A stretch of 64,000 nucleotides of DNA, from assembly GCF_014649835.1 (NCBI RefSeq), contig NZ_BMTU01000001.1, positions 1-64,000 on the forward strand, read 5' to 3'. The position numbers and the translations under genes were made by a program. The stretch's first letter is position 1, and each line of letters begins with the position of its first letter. This DNA comes from Streptomyces pilosus (GTDB taxonomy: Bacteria > Actinomycetota > Actinomycetes > Streptomycetales > Streptomycetaceae). Positions 9,414 through 18,233 of this stretch are shown in pieces. The notes under the pieces were generated by a model that worked only from the letters and a program-made list of their open reading frames with translations, was not told where the DNA came from and ran no database searches.

Positions 9414-10112
9414 ATGCCGGTTGCGATCATCACGGGCGCTTCGAAGGGACTCGGGGCGGCGCTCGCGCGGGCGCTGGCGGAGCGCGGCTGGGATCTGGTG
9501 CTGGACGCGCGGGGGCCGGTGCCGCTGGCGGAGACGGCGGGGCTGGTGTCGGCGCACGGCACGCGGGTGACCGCGCTGCCGGGGGACGTCACGGACGCGG
9601 GGCACCGTGCGGAGCTGGTGGCGGCCGCGTGGCGGCTGGGCGGGGTGGACCTGCTGGTGCACAACGCCAGCGCCCTGGGCGCCGAGCCGCTGGTGCCACT
9701 GGAGGAACTGCCGCTGGAGGGGTTGCGGCGGGCGCTGGAGGTGAACCTGGTGGCGGCGCTGGGGCTGGTGCAGGAGGCCCTGCCGCTGCTGCGGGCGGCG
9801 CCCGCGGGCGCGGTGCTCGTGGTGAGCTCGGACGCCGCCGCCGAGGCGTATCCGGCCTGGGGCGGGTACGGGGCGTCCAAGGCGGCCCTGGACCAGCTGG
9901 CGGCGGTGCTGGCGGTGGAGGAGCCGGGGCTGCGAGTGTGGGCGGTCGATCCCGGTGACATGGCGACGGAGCTGTACGCGGCGGCCGTGCCGGACGACGA
10001 CGCGCCGCGGCCCGAGCCGGCCGGCGTGGTGCCCGCCTTCCTGCGGCTGCTGGACGAGCGGCCGGCCAGCGGTCGCTACGGCGCCCCGGCACTGCTGGAG
10101 GAGCGGCGGTGA
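9414..10112 (+). CDS. Short-chain dehydrogenase/reductase
   Basis: 232 aa, classical SDR. Cofactor motif TGASKGLG (~7-14), NNAG equivalent HNAS, catalytic Ser in VVSSDAAAEAYPAWGGYGAS, then Y-x3-K (YGASK). The ATG at 9414 is preferred over an upstream in-frame ATG at 9366 because the protein then opens MPVAIITGASKG. It overlaps the QueA gene by 4 nt, so the pair forms an operon. The substrate is unknown. The promoter region has TACGTT at 9361-9366 as a possible -10 box. Confidence 0.88.
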   Translation: MPVAIITGASKGLGAALARALAERGWDLVLDARGPVPLAETAGLVSAHGTRVTALPGDVTDAGHRAELVAAAWRLGGVDLLVHNASALGAEPLVPLEELPLEGLRRALEVNLVAALGLVQEALPLLRAAPAGAVLVVSSDAAAEAYPAWGGYGASKAALDQLAAVLAVEEPGLRVWAVDPGDMATELYAAAVPDDDAPRPEPAGVVPAFLRLLDERPASGRYGAPALLEERR

Positions 10113-11158
10113 CGGTGGTCGTGGAGGTGCCGGAGGAGCTGTCGGCGCGGGTGCCGGTGGAGCAGCGGGGGCCGGGGCTGGACCGGGACTCGGTGCGGCT
10201 GCTGGTGTCGCGGGGGACGCGGGTGTCGCACCACGCCTTCGTGGCGCTGCCGCGGCTGCTGCGGGCCGGTGACCTGCTGGTGGTGAACACCTCGCCGACG
10301 CTGGCGGCGGCCGTCGACGGGCGGCTCGGGCACGCGGACGTGGTGGTGCACTTCTCCACCCGGGGTGACGACGGCCGCTGGGCGGTGGAGCTGCGGGAGC
10401 CCGACGGGCACGGCACCACGCGTGCGCGCGTGCCCGCGGGCGCGCCCGCGGGTAGTGAGGTACGGCTGGCCGGGGGTGCGCGGCTGGTGCTGGAGGAGCC
10501 GCTGAGCGCGCGGGGTGAGCGGCTGCGGTGGGCGCGGGTGTCGCGGGACGTGCTCGGGGTGCTGCGGGAGCGCGGGCGGGCGATCCGGTACGCGTACACG
10601 GAGCGGGACCAGCCGCTGTCGGCGTACCAGACGGTGTTCGCGCTGCCGTCCGCCGACGGGGCGGGGAGTGCGGAGATGCCGAGCGCGGGACGTCCGTTCA
10701 CCGCGCGGCTGGTGGCGGAGCTGGTGAGCCGGGGGGTGCAGTTCGCGCCGGTGACGCTGCACACGGGGGTGGCGTCGGCGGAGGCGCACGAGCCGCCGTA
10801 CCCGGAACGGTACGTGGTCCCCGGGGCGTCGGCGCGGCTGATCGGCGCGGTGCGGGCGGGGGGCGGCCGGGTGATCGGGGTGGGGACCACGGCCGTGCGG
10901 GCGGTGGAGTCGGCGGCCGGGGCGGACGGGGTGGTGCGCGCCCGCGCGGGGTGGACCGATCTGGTGGTGACCCCGGAGCGGGGGGTGCGGGTGGTGGACG
11001 GGCTGCTGACCGGGCTGCACGAACCGGCCGCCTCGCACCTGCTGATGCTGGAGGCGGTCGCCGGGCGGGAGGCGGTGGACCGGGGGTACGGGGAGGCGCT
11101 GCGCGGGCGCTACCTGTGGCACGAGTTCGGGGATGTGCACCTGGTCCTGCCGCGGTGA
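10109..11158 (+). CDS. QueA-like S-adenosylmethionine:tRNA ribosyltransferase-isomerase
   Basis: 349 aa with the QueA fold: LLRAGDLLVVNTSPTL near the N-terminus, then AGRPFTARLVAELVSRGVQFAPVTLHTGV-type central blocks and HEPPYPERYVV, and C-terminal LLTGLHEPAASHLLMLEAV and RYLWHEFGDVHLVLP. QueA makes epoxyqueuosine in tRNA from preQ1 and AdoMet. No other queuosine genes are visible here, and its partner is an SDR, so it may do a related AdoMet-ribosyl reaction instead. The GTG start overlaps the SDR stop (GTGA). Confidence 0.85.
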   Translation: MTVVVEVPEELSARVPVEQRGPGLDRDSVRLLVSRGTRVSHHAFVALPRLLRAGDLLVVNTSPTLAAAVDGRLGHADVVVHFSTRGDDGRWAVELREPDGHGTTRARVPAGAPAGSEVRLAGGARLVLEEPLSARGERLRWARVSRDVLGVLRERGRAIRYAYTERDQPLSAYQTVFALPSADGAGSAEMPSAGRPFTARLVAELVSRGVQFAPVTLHTGVASAEAHEPPYPERYVVPGASARLIGAVRAGGGRVIGVGTTAVRAVESAAGADGVVRARAGWTDLVVTPERGVRVVDGLLTGLHEPAASHLLMLEAVAGREAVDRGYGEALRGRYLWHEFGDVHLVLPR

Positions 11159-11359
11159 CCGGGGCCACCTCACACAGCGCATTGCTCCAGCAACTCAGGG
11201 TGAGAGAAGGGGGCAGCGGATGTGAGGCCGGGCATAGGGCGCACATCACGTACGAACCGGCATAGGAGAGACATACATTCCACCTGAGCGGGGCGTACTG
11301 CCCCCTCTGCCCCGTTTCGCCCCTCCCTGATCCACTACCCGGCTTCGTACGTCACACCT

Positions 11360-11389
11360 TTGCCCGGCGATTTTGCGGCCGCTAAGAAT
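11360..11389 (+). promoter_or_regulatory. Predicted promoter of the lytic transglycosylase gene
   Basis: TTGCCC (11360-11365) and AAGAAT (11384-11389) with an 18-nt spacer. Predicted +1 is about 11396, exactly where the structured leader begins. The rest of the 11159-11359 interval holds no gene; it has a GGGGC-GTACT-GCCCC hairpin near 11290-11310. Confidence 0.45.
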
Positions 11390-11395
11390 GGCTGC

Positions 11396-11470
11396 GTCGC
11401 TCAGCGCCGCGGGTTCCGATCCGCGGCGTTCGTGCCGGAAGCACCATGTCCCCACCGGACGTTGAGCGAC
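11396..11470 (+). promoter_or_regulatory. Structured 5' leader with four stems (candidate cis-acting RNA)
   Basis: A closing stem of nine pairs (11396-11404 with 11462-11470, one G-U) encloses three hairpins: a perfect 8-bp stem at 11405-11412/11421-11428 with an 8-nt loop, GTGC/GCAC at 11432-11435/11441-11444, and GTCC/GGAC at 11448-11451/11457-11460. It starts at the predicted transcription start and ends 30 nt before the ATG. It does not match the ydaO (c-di-AMP) riboswitch consensus that precedes other Streptomyces cell-wall hydrolase genes. No known RNA family recognised. Confidence 0.5.
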
Positions 11471-11500
11471 CTCCGCGCTATTCGAAGAGGTCCGTCCCGC

Positions 11501-12256
11501 ATGTCGAAGAACATCCTCACCCGTGGTCATAGTCGTGCGCTGACCCGTCACCACAAGCTGGCCGTCGCGGGCGTCGCCGCCCTCGGTGCCGCCGCCATCG
11601 GGTTCTCGGCCGTTCCGAGCAACGCGTCCACGACCACCTCGAGCGAGGCCGCCTCCGCCCCCGCGGCGAAGGTCTCGTACAGCACGGAGCCGATCCAGGA
11701 CGTCAGGGCCGACGTCACCGACCGGCTCGCCTCCTCCAGCCTCAAGGTCGAGCAGATCGCGGCGAAGAAGGAGGCCGCCGCCGAGGCCGCCGCACGGAAG
11801 GCCGAGGCCGCCGCGCAGAAGAAGGCCGCCGCCGCTGCCGCGAAGGCCGAGGCCGAGCGGGCCCGTCAGGCCAAGGAGGCCGCCTCCCGCTCCGCGGAGC
11901 GCGCCCAGGTCTGGAAGTCGGCTCCCCAGACCTACAGCAACACCCTGGACGGCTGGATCCGCGAATCCCTGTCCATCATGAAGAAGCACGGCATCCCCGG
12001 CTCCTACGAGGGCATCCACCGCAACATCATGCGGGAGTCCTCCGGCAACCCCAAGGCGATCAACCTCTGGGACATCAACGCCCAGAACGGCATCCCCTCC
12101 AAGGGCCTGCTGCAGGTGATCCCGCCGACGTTCGAGGCCTACCACGTCCCGGGGACCTCGAAGAACATCTACGACCCGGTCGCCAACATCACCGCCGCCT
12201 GCAACTACGCGGCCGACAAGTACGGCACCATGGACAACGTCGACAGCGCGTACTGA
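11501..12256 (+). CDS. Secreted transglycosylase SLT-domain protein
   Basis: 251 aa. Signal peptide: basic N-region, then LAVAGVAALGAAAIGFSAVP, with likely cleavage after SNAS (~44). A long Ala/Lys/Glu coiled coil (~85-145, AAAEAAARKAEAAAQKKAAA type) precedes a C-terminal SLT-like domain: WIRESLSIMKKHGI, then NIMRESSGNPKAINLWD with the catalytic-type Glu in RES, and SKGLLQVIPPTFEAYH. Such proteins cleave peptidoglycan during growth, branching or germination. ATG at 11501 with GAGG ~10 nt upstream. The preceding leader is highly structured. Confidence 0.92.
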   Translation: MSKNILTRGHSRALTRHHKLAVAGVAALGAAAIGFSAVPSNASTTTSSEAASAPAAKVSYSTEPIQDVRADVTDRLASSSLKVEQIAAKKEAAAEAAARKAEAAAQKKAAAAAAKAEAERARQAKEAASRSAERAQVWKSAPQTYSNTLDGWIRESLSIMKKHGIPGSYEGIHRNIMRESSGNPKAINLWDINAQNGIPSKGLLQVIPPTFEAYHVPGTSKNIYDPVANITAACNYAADKYGTMDNVDSAY

Positions 12257-12288
12257 GGTCGGCGCGGACCTCTACGCGAACACGGACG

Positions 12289-12328
12289 CCGAAGGGCGGC
12301 ACCCTCCTGACGGGGTGCCGCCCTTCGG
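12289..12328. terminator. Bidirectional terminator hairpin
   Basis: Perfect 16-bp stem (12289-12304 with 12313-12328) and an 8-nt loop between two convergent genes. Confidence 0.85.
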
Positions 12329-12343
12329 GGCCGTACGGAGCGG

Positions 12344-14917
12344 TTACTTGCGCATGACCTCGGGCTCGTGGCGGCGCAGGAAGCGGGCCACGAAGAAGCC
12401 GCAGATCACGCCGAGGACGATCAGCGCGCCCATGTCCATCGCCCAGGCGCCGGCCGTGTGCTCCCACAGCGGGTCGGTGTCGCCGGCCGTCTCCGGCGGG
12501 CTGATCTTGTTGAAGTCCAGCGTGGCACCCGCGGCGGCGACCGCCCAGCGCGACGGCATCAGGAACGAGAACTGGTTGACGCCGATCGAGCCGTGCAGGG
12601 CGAACAGGCAGCCGGTGAAGACGACCTGGATGATCGCGAACATCACCAGCAGCGGCATGGTCTTCTCGGCGGTCTTCACCAGCGAGGAGATGATCAGGCC
12701 GAACATCATCGAGGTGAAGCCGAGCGCCATGATCGGCACGGAGAGCTCCAGCAGCGTGAAACCGCCGAAGACCAGGCCCTCCTCCGGGATCTCCCGGCTG
12801 GAGAAGCCGATCACACCGACGAGCAGGCCCTGCAGCACGGTGATCATGCCGAGCACGAACACCTTCGACATCAGGTACGCCGAGCGGGACAGGCCGGTGG
12901 CGCGCTCCCGCTCGTAGATGACCCGTTCCTTGATCAGTTCACGCACGGAGTTCGCGGCGCCCGCGAAACAGGCGCCCACCGCGAGTATCAGCAGGACCGT
13001 GGTCGCCGTGCCGTTCGGGATGATCCGGCCGCTCTGCGGGTTCGGCGGGTTGGGCAGCAGGCCCTTGTCCGCGTCGATGAGCAGGCTGACCGCGCCAAGG
13101 ACGGCCGGGAGGATCACCATCAGGGCCAGGAAGCCCTTGTCGGAGACGATCACCGAGACGTAGCGGCGCACCAGGGTGACGAACTGCGACATCCAGCCCT
13201 GCGGCTTGGGCGGCTTCATCGCCTGCATCGCCGGGACCTGTACGGACTGCGGCGCCACCGCGTCGATGTCCGCCGCGTACATCTGGTAGTGCTGCGAGCC
13301 CTTCCAGCGGCCCGCCCAGTCGTAGTCGCGGTAGTTCTCGAAGGCGGAGAAGACGTCGGCCCAGGTGTCGTAGCCGAAGAAGTTCAGCGCCTCCTCGGGC
13401 GGGCCGAAGTAGGCGACGGAACCGCCCGGCGCCATCACCAGCAGCTTGTCGCAGATCGCCAGCTCGGCCACCGAGTGGGTCACGACCAGGACGGTGCGGC
13501 CGTCGTCGGCGAGGCCCCGCAGCAGCTGCATGACGTCGCGGTCCATGCCCGGGTCGAGACCGGAGGTCGGCTCGTCCAGGAAGATCAGCGACGGCTTGGT
13601 GAGCAGCTCCAGCGCCACGGAGACGCGCTTGCGCTGGCCGCCGGACAGGGAGGTGACCTTCTTGTCCTTGTGGATGTCCAGCTTGAGCTCGCGCAGCACC
13701 TCGTCGATGCGGGCGTCGCGCTCGGCGGCCGTGGTGTCGGCGGGGAAGCGGAGCTTGGCCGCGTACTTCAGGGCCTTCTTGACGGTCAGCTCCTTGTGCA
13801 GGATGTCGTCCTGCGGGACCAGACCGATGCGCTGGCGCAGCTCGGCGAACTGCTTGTAGAGGTTGCGGTTGTCGTAGAGGACTTCGCCGCGGTCGGCGGG
13901 CCGGTAGCCGGTCAGCGCCTTGAGCAGGGTGGACTTGCCGGAGCCGGACGGGCCGATGACCGCGATCAGCGACTTCTCCGGCACCCCGAAGGAGACGTCC
14001 TTGAGGATCTGCTTGCCGCCGTCGACCGTGACCGTCAGGTGGCGGGCGGAGAAGGACACCTCACCGGTGTCGACGAACTCCTCGAGCCGGTCGCCGACGA
14101 TGCGGAACGTCGAGTGACCGACGCCCACGATGTCGGCGGGGCCGAGCAGCTGCGAGCCGCCCTTGGCGATCGGCAGACCGTTGACGTAGGTGCCGTTGTG
14201 CGAGCCGAGGTCGCGGATCTCCATGCGGCCGTCGGGCGTCGAGTGGAACTCGGCGTGGTTGCGGGAGACCTGGAGGTCGGAGACGACCAGGTCGTTCTCC
14301 AGCGCACGGCCGATGCGCATCACGCGCCCGAGGGAGAACTGGTGGAACGTGGTGGGGCTGCGGTCGCCGTAGACCGGCGGCGCCCCCGCGCCACCACCGG
14401 GGCCCTGCTGCTGCGGGATGTGCGGCGCGGCCTGCTGCGGTGCCGCCTGCTGCTGCGGCTGCTGCCAGCCGGACGGCTGGGCCGGCGGCTGCTGCTGGTG
14501 CGGGGCCTGCTGCTGGTGCGGGGTCTGCTGCTGCGGCGTCTGCTGGGCCCAGCCGGCGTTCGCGCCCTGGGCGGCGAACGGCTGCTGCGGCTCGGCCTGC
14601 GGCGCGGCGGACCCGGCGCCGGTGAGGGTCACGCGCGGCCCGTCGGTCGCGTTGCCCAGGTTCAGCACCGTGTCGGAGCCGAACTCCAGGTGGTGGATCC
14701 GCTGTCCCTGCACGAACGTGCCGTTGGTGCTGCCGTGGTCCTCGATGACCCAACTGCGCCCGTTGAAGCTGATCGTGGCGTGACGCCAGGAGACCCTGGC
14801 GTCGTCGAGCACGACGTCCCCCTGCGGATCACGTCCGAGGGTGTAGGCCCTGGACGGATCGAGCGTCCAGGTCCGTCCGTTTGATTCCAGTACGAGTTCC
14901 GGCACTCCATGCCCCAC
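12344..14917 (-). CDS. Double-FHA ABC transporter (ATPase fused to permease)
   Basis: 857 aa. FHA domain 1 (~23-98; YTLGRD, RVSWRHA, STNGTFV), a Gln/Pro-rich linker (~104-185), FHA domain 2 (~198-275; IGRALENDL, VSRNHAEF, SHNGTYVNG), an ABC ATPase (~293-530; Walker A GPSGSGKST at 322-330, signature LSGGQRKRVSVAL, Walker B LIFLDEPTSGLD), and an ABC2-type membrane domain with about six helices (~600-850). The layout matches mycobacterial Rv1747, a transporter regulated by Ser/Thr kinases through phosphothreonine binding at the FHA domains. It starts with GTG. Substrate unknown; cell-envelope lipid export is a reasonable guess. Monocistronic. Confidence 0.94.
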   Translation of the reverse strand: MGHGVPELVLESNGRTWTLDPSRAYTLGRDPQGDVVLDDARVSWRHATISFNGRSWVIEDHGSTNGTFVQGQRIHHLEFGSDTVLNLGNATDGPRVTLTGAGSAAPQAEPQQPFAAQGANAGWAQQTPQQQTPHQQQAPHQQQPPAQPSGWQQPQQQAAPQQAAPHIPQQQGPGGGAGAPPVYGDRSPTTFHQFSLGRVMRIGRALENDLVVSDLQVSRNHAEFHSTPDGRMEIRDLGSHNGTYVNGLPIAKGGSQLLGPADIVGVGHSTFRIVGDRLEEFVDTGEVSFSARHLTVTVDGGKQILKDVSFGVPEKSLIAVIGPSGSGKSTLLKALTGYRPADRGEVLYDNRNLYKQFAELRQRIGLVPQDDILHKELTVKKALKYAAKLRFPADTTAAERDARIDEVLRELKLDIHKDKKVTSLSGGQRKRVSVALELLTKPSLIFLDEPTSGLDPGMDRDVMQLLRGLADDGRTVLVVTHSVAELAICDKLLVMAPGGSVAYFGPPEEALNFFGYDTWADVFSAFENYRDYDWAGRWKGSQHYQMYAADIDAVAPQSVQVPAMQAMKPPKPQGWMSQFVTLVRRYVSVIVSDKGFLALMVILPAVLGAVSLLIDADKGLLPNPPNPQSGRIIPNGTATTVLLILAVGACFAGAANSVRELIKERVIYERERATGLSRSAYLMSKVFVLGMITVLQGLLVGVIGFSSREIPEEGLVFGGFTLLELSVPIMALGFTSMMFGLIISSLVKTAEKTMPLLVMFAIIQVVFTGCLFALHGSIGVNQFSFLMPSRWAVAAAGATLDFNKISPPETAGDTDPLWEHTAGAWAMDMGALIVLGVICGFFVARFLRRHEPEVMRK

Positions 14918-15145
14918 TGAGTTGTCCCCCGATTTTCCCCCATCGCAGGGAGTCTAGGGATGTCGAACATCGGGGGGAACTATTTCAGGCTCGTCCCGGT
15001 GACCGAAAGCCGGGCTTGTCACGAGCGCGCACCAACGCATCCACGGGCTTGCGCCGACGGGGTTGAAATCGGCCCGGAAAGTGGTAAACCACGCGAGGGG
15101 GACATGCGCGGCGCATGCGCCGCGCCGCGGATCGGGGGGTCTGCC

Positions 15146-16894
15146 ATGAGTGCTGCCACGGGCGTCGGCGCCGCGGGCCCGAATCCGCGTGTGCCGTGGG
15201 TCGACGTGCTGGTGTCCGCGGTCGCCGCGGTGAGCTGGGCGTTGATCGGGATGGCGGGGGCGGCGGCGCTCGGGCTGCGTCTGCTGGACGCCGACGCGGC
15301 CGGTTCGCTGGGGCCGATGACCGCGGCCGTGGTGGCGCTGGGGGCGGGAGGTGCGGTCACGCCCTCCGGTGACGTGTCCGCCTACGGGCTGTCGGGCGCG
15401 CAAGCCGGCACGGCCGTCGACTTCACGCCACTGGGCGTGAGCCTCGTGGGGGCGCTGCTGCTGTCGTTCTTCTTCCTGCGCTCCCTGCGGGCGGCGGGAG
15501 TTGTCGTCTCCCCCGCCGAACTCCTCGCCCGCGCCGGTGCGGTGGTGACGCTGTTCGTGGCGATGACGGGCGGTCTGGTCTGGGCCGGTCACGGCGTCGT
15601 CACCCTCGACGGGGGCTCGCTGGGGCTGGACGACCTGCCGGGCATGGGCGGGGGCGAGGTTGAGATCCCGGGGCTGGGGGACGTCGGGGGGCTGCTGCCG
15701 GACCGGGCCGGTGATCTCGTCGACGCCTCCGCGGCGGTCGGGTTCACCGTCGACACGGTGCCGACGCTGCTGGGTGGTCTGGGCTGGTCGGCCGGGGTAC
15801 TGCTGGTGGCGCTGCTGGCCTCCCGCCGTACGCCGCTGCCGCGCGGCTGGGACGCCGTGCACCGGGTGGCGCGGCCGGCGGTGTCCGCCGTCGTCACGGT
15901 GCTGCTGGTGGCGGTGGCGGCGGGGTTCGCCGCGGCGGGGTACGCGGCGATCGGTGACGGCCATCCGCGGCGGATCGCGGGCGCGGCGTTGCTGGCGGCG
16001 CCGAACGGGGTGTGGCTCGGGATACCGATCGGTCTGTTCGTGCCGTGGGACGGCCGGGCGAGCGGTCCCCTCCTCGGGGTCCTGCCCCATCCCGTGGACG
16101 ACCTGCTGCGGGCGGGCCCGGACCGGCCCGTCACGCTGGGGCGGCTGGCCGAGCTCGACGGGCGGGTGTGGCTGCTCGGGGTGGCCGCCGCGCTGATGAT
16201 GCTGCTGGCCGGGGTGCTGACGGCGGTGCGGACGCCGGTGGCGGCGGAGCCGGTGGGGGCGGCGGGTTTCGCGGGGCGGTGCGCGCTGCGTCTGGGGGTC
16301 ACCACGGCGGTGACGCTGCCGCTGCTGGCCCTGCTCACGAGGGTGTCCGCGGACGCCTCCCTGTCCGTGCTGGGCTTCGACGTCGTCGACGCGGGCATCG
16401 AGCTGCGCGGGCGGCTCGGCACGGCCCTGCTGCTGGGGGCGGTGTGGGGCGCGGGCGCGGGGGCGGTGGGTGCGCTGCTGGCCCGGGCGAGCGGGGCGGC
16501 GGGGGCGCGGGCGAGCGGGGCGACGGCGACGGCACGGGGTGACGCGGGGGTGGACAGGGATGCCGGGGGGCGGGGAGCGGCGGGGCGGGCGGGGCCGTAC
16601 GCGCCGGGGGTTCCGTTCCGGCCGCCGGACCCGGGAACCAATCCGTACCTGCGGGTGCCGCCCGGGGCGCTGCGGCCACCGGTGCGGCCGCCTGCTGGTG
16701 GCGGTGACGTCGATGTCTCGGGTGCGCCCACCGTGATCCGAGCCGTCGGGCCCGTCGGACGGGAGTCGCGGCGAGGCCGTCGGGGTGCGGGAGACGGAAG
16801 TGGCGGGGAGCGGACGCCGCTGTGGCCGGACGGGGTGCCGCCGCCACCGCCACCGCCCCCACCCGCGCCGCGTGATCCGGACGGCGGGCGGTGA
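15146..16894 (+). CDS. Streptophobe family polytopic membrane protein
   Basis: 582 aa. About ten hydrophobic segments across residues ~15-460 (for example VLVSAVAAVSWALIGMAGAA, LVGALLLSFFFLRSLRAAG, AVSAVVTVLLVAVAAGFAAA), then a long Ala/Gly/Pro-rich, disordered C-terminus ending in a polyproline run and PRDPDGGR. This matches the large Streptomyces-specific membrane family called streptophobe, with no known function. I chose the ATG at 15146 (MSAATGVGAAGPNPR) because of the GGGGGGT site 6 nt upstream; in-frame ATGs at 14960 and 15104 would add a region that does not look like protein. Confidence 0.82.
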   Translation: MSAATGVGAAGPNPRVPWVDVLVSAVAAVSWALIGMAGAAALGLRLLDADAAGSLGPMTAAVVALGAGGAVTPSGDVSAYGLSGAQAGTAVDFTPLGVSLVGALLLSFFFLRSLRAAGVVVSPAELLARAGAVVTLFVAMTGGLVWAGHGVVTLDGGSLGLDDLPGMGGGEVEIPGLGDVGGLLPDRAGDLVDASAAVGFTVDTVPTLLGGLGWSAGVLLVALLASRRTPLPRGWDAVHRVARPAVSAVVTVLLVAVAAGFAAAGYAAIGDGHPRRIAGAALLAAPNGVWLGIPIGLFVPWDGRASGPLLGVLPHPVDDLLRAGPDRPVTLGRLAELDGRVWLLGVAAALMMLLAGVLTAVRTPVAAEPVGAAGFAGRCALRLGVTTAVTLPLLALLTRVSADASLSVLGFDVVDAGIELRGRLGTALLLGAVWGAGAGAVGALLARASGAAGARASGATATARGDAGVDRDAGGRGAAGRAGPYAPGVPFRPPDPGTNPYLRVPPGALRPPVRPPAGGGDVDVSGAPTVIRAVGPVGRESRRGRRGAGDGSGGERTPLWPDGVPPPPPPPPPAPRDPDGGR

Positions 16895-16970
16895 GCCGAG
16901 CCGCGGGCCTGTCCGGGTGGCGGACCTCGGAGGCGGGGGGCGCTGGGTGCCGGATACGGTGGGAGGCACC

Positions 16971-18179
16971 ATGAGCGCATCGCAGACCTCTGACGTCCCC
17001 ACCCTCCTGGTCAAGATCTTCGGCAAGGACAGGCCGGGCATCACAGCCGGCCTCTTCGACACTCTCGCCGCCTACTCGGTCGACGTGGTCGACATCGAGC
17101 AGGTCGTCACCCGTGGCCGCATCGTGCTCTGCGCCCTCGTGAGCGCGCCGCCCGAAGGCCTGGAAGGCGATCTGCGGGCCACCGTCCACAGCTGGGCGGA
17201 GTCGATGAAGATGCAGGCGGAGATCATCTCCGGCAGGGGTGACAACCGTCCGCGCGGGCTCGGCCGGTCCCTGGTCACGGTGCTGGGCCACCCCCTCACC
17301 TCGGAGGCGACGGCGGCGATCACCGCACGGATCACGAAGGCCGGCGGCAACATCGACCGCATCTTCCGGCTGGCCAAGTACCCGGTCACGGCGGTGGAGT
17401 TCGCGGTGTCCGGCGTGGAGACGGAGCCCCTGCGCACCGCGCTGGTGACCGACGCCGCCCGGCTCGGCGTCGACGTCGCGGTGGTCGGGGCGGGACTGTA
17501 CCGGCGGGCGCAGCGCCTCGTCGTCATGGACGTGGACTCCACGCTGATCCAGGACGAGGTGATCGAGCTCTTCGCCGCGCACGCCGGCTGCGAGGACGAG
17601 GTCGCCGAGGTGACGGCGGCCGCGATGCGCGGGGAACTGGACTTCGAGCAGTCACTGCACGCGCGCGTGGCGCTGCTGGAGGGGCTGGACGCCTCCGTGG
17701 TGGACAAGGTGCGCAGCGAGGTGCGGCTGACGCCGGGCGCCCGCACCCTGATCCGTACGCTGAAGCGTCTGGGCTATCAAGTGGGCGTGGTGTCCGGCGG
17801 GTTCACGCAGGTCACCGATGATCTGCAGGAGCGGCTGGGGCTGGACTTCGCCCAGGCCAACACGCTGGAGATCGTCGACGGGAAGCTGACCGGCCGGGTG
17901 ACCGGTGAGATCGTGGACCGGGCGGGCAAGGCGCGGCTGCTGCGCCGCTTCGCCGCGGAGGCGGGGGTGCCGCTGTCGCAGACGGTGGCGATCGGTGACG
18001 GGGCGAACGACCTGGACATGCTGAACGCGGCGGGGCTCGGTGTCGCCTTCAACGCCAAGCCGGTGGTGCGCGAGGCGGCGCACACGGCGGTGAACGTGCC
18101 CTTCCTGGACACGGTGCTCTATCTGCTGGGCGTCACGCGGGAAGAGGTCGAGGCCGCGGACACGCTCGAGCTGGACTGA
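16971..18179 (+). CDS. serB: Phosphoserine phosphatase SerB
   Basis: 402 aa. Two N-terminal ACT-like regulatory modules (~10-85, VKIFGKDRPGITAGLFDTLA; ~97-170, LVTVLGHPLTSEATAAITAR) and a C-terminal HAD phosphatase: D187-x-D189-S-T in VVMDVDSTLI, Ser in VVSGGFTQV, Lys in GKARLLRR, and D343 in GDGANDLDML. It performs the last step of serine synthesis. The start is the ATG at 16971 (MSASQTSDVPTLLVK), with GGGAGG 6 nt upstream; the longer frame to 16785 is not coding. The ACT modules suggest serine feedback, as in mycobacterial SerB2. Confidence 0.95.
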   Translation: MSASQTSDVPTLLVKIFGKDRPGITAGLFDTLAAYSVDVVDIEQVVTRGRIVLCALVSAPPEGLEGDLRATVHSWAESMKMQAEIISGRGDNRPRGLGRSLVTVLGHPLTSEATAAITARITKAGGNIDRIFRLAKYPVTAVEFAVSGVETEPLRTALVTDAARLGVDVAVVGAGLYRRAQRLVVMDVDSTLIQDEVIELFAAHAGCEDEVAEVTAAAMRGELDFEQSLHARVALLEGLDASVVDKVRSEVRLTPGARTLIRTLKRLGYQVGVVSGGFTQVTDDLQERLGLDFAQANTLEIVDGKLTGRVTGEIVDRAGKARLLRRFAAEAGVPLSQTVAIGDGANDLDMLNAAGLGVAFNAKPVVREAAHTAVNVPFLDTVLYLLGVTREEVEAADTLELD

Positions 18180-18191
18180 GGTGCGGGGCAG

Positions 18192-18219
18192 GGGCCCGGC
18201 ACCGGCGGACGCCGGGCCC
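18192..18219. terminator. Terminator hairpin between serB and the SixA gene
   Basis: 9-bp GC stem (18192-18200 with 18211-18219), 10-nt loop, between convergent genes. No T-run. Confidence 0.6.
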
Positions 18220-18233
18220 TGTCGTGCCGGGTG

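Noticed and set aside
11396..11470. tRNA gene, because of the cloverleaf shape and a GGTTCCGATCC run
   Set aside because: That run is in the first hairpin, not the T-arm position; there is no anticodon arm of 5+7 nt, no CCA end, and the closing stem has nine pairs.
11396..11500. c-di-AMP (ydaO) riboswitch before the SLT gene
   Set aside because: The conserved ydaO blocks (GGGGAAC, GGGTGAAT, CCGACAGCT) are absent.
12368..14884. 838-codon frame on the plus strand
   Set aside because: Antisense to the FHA-ABC transporter gene, which carries all expected motifs.
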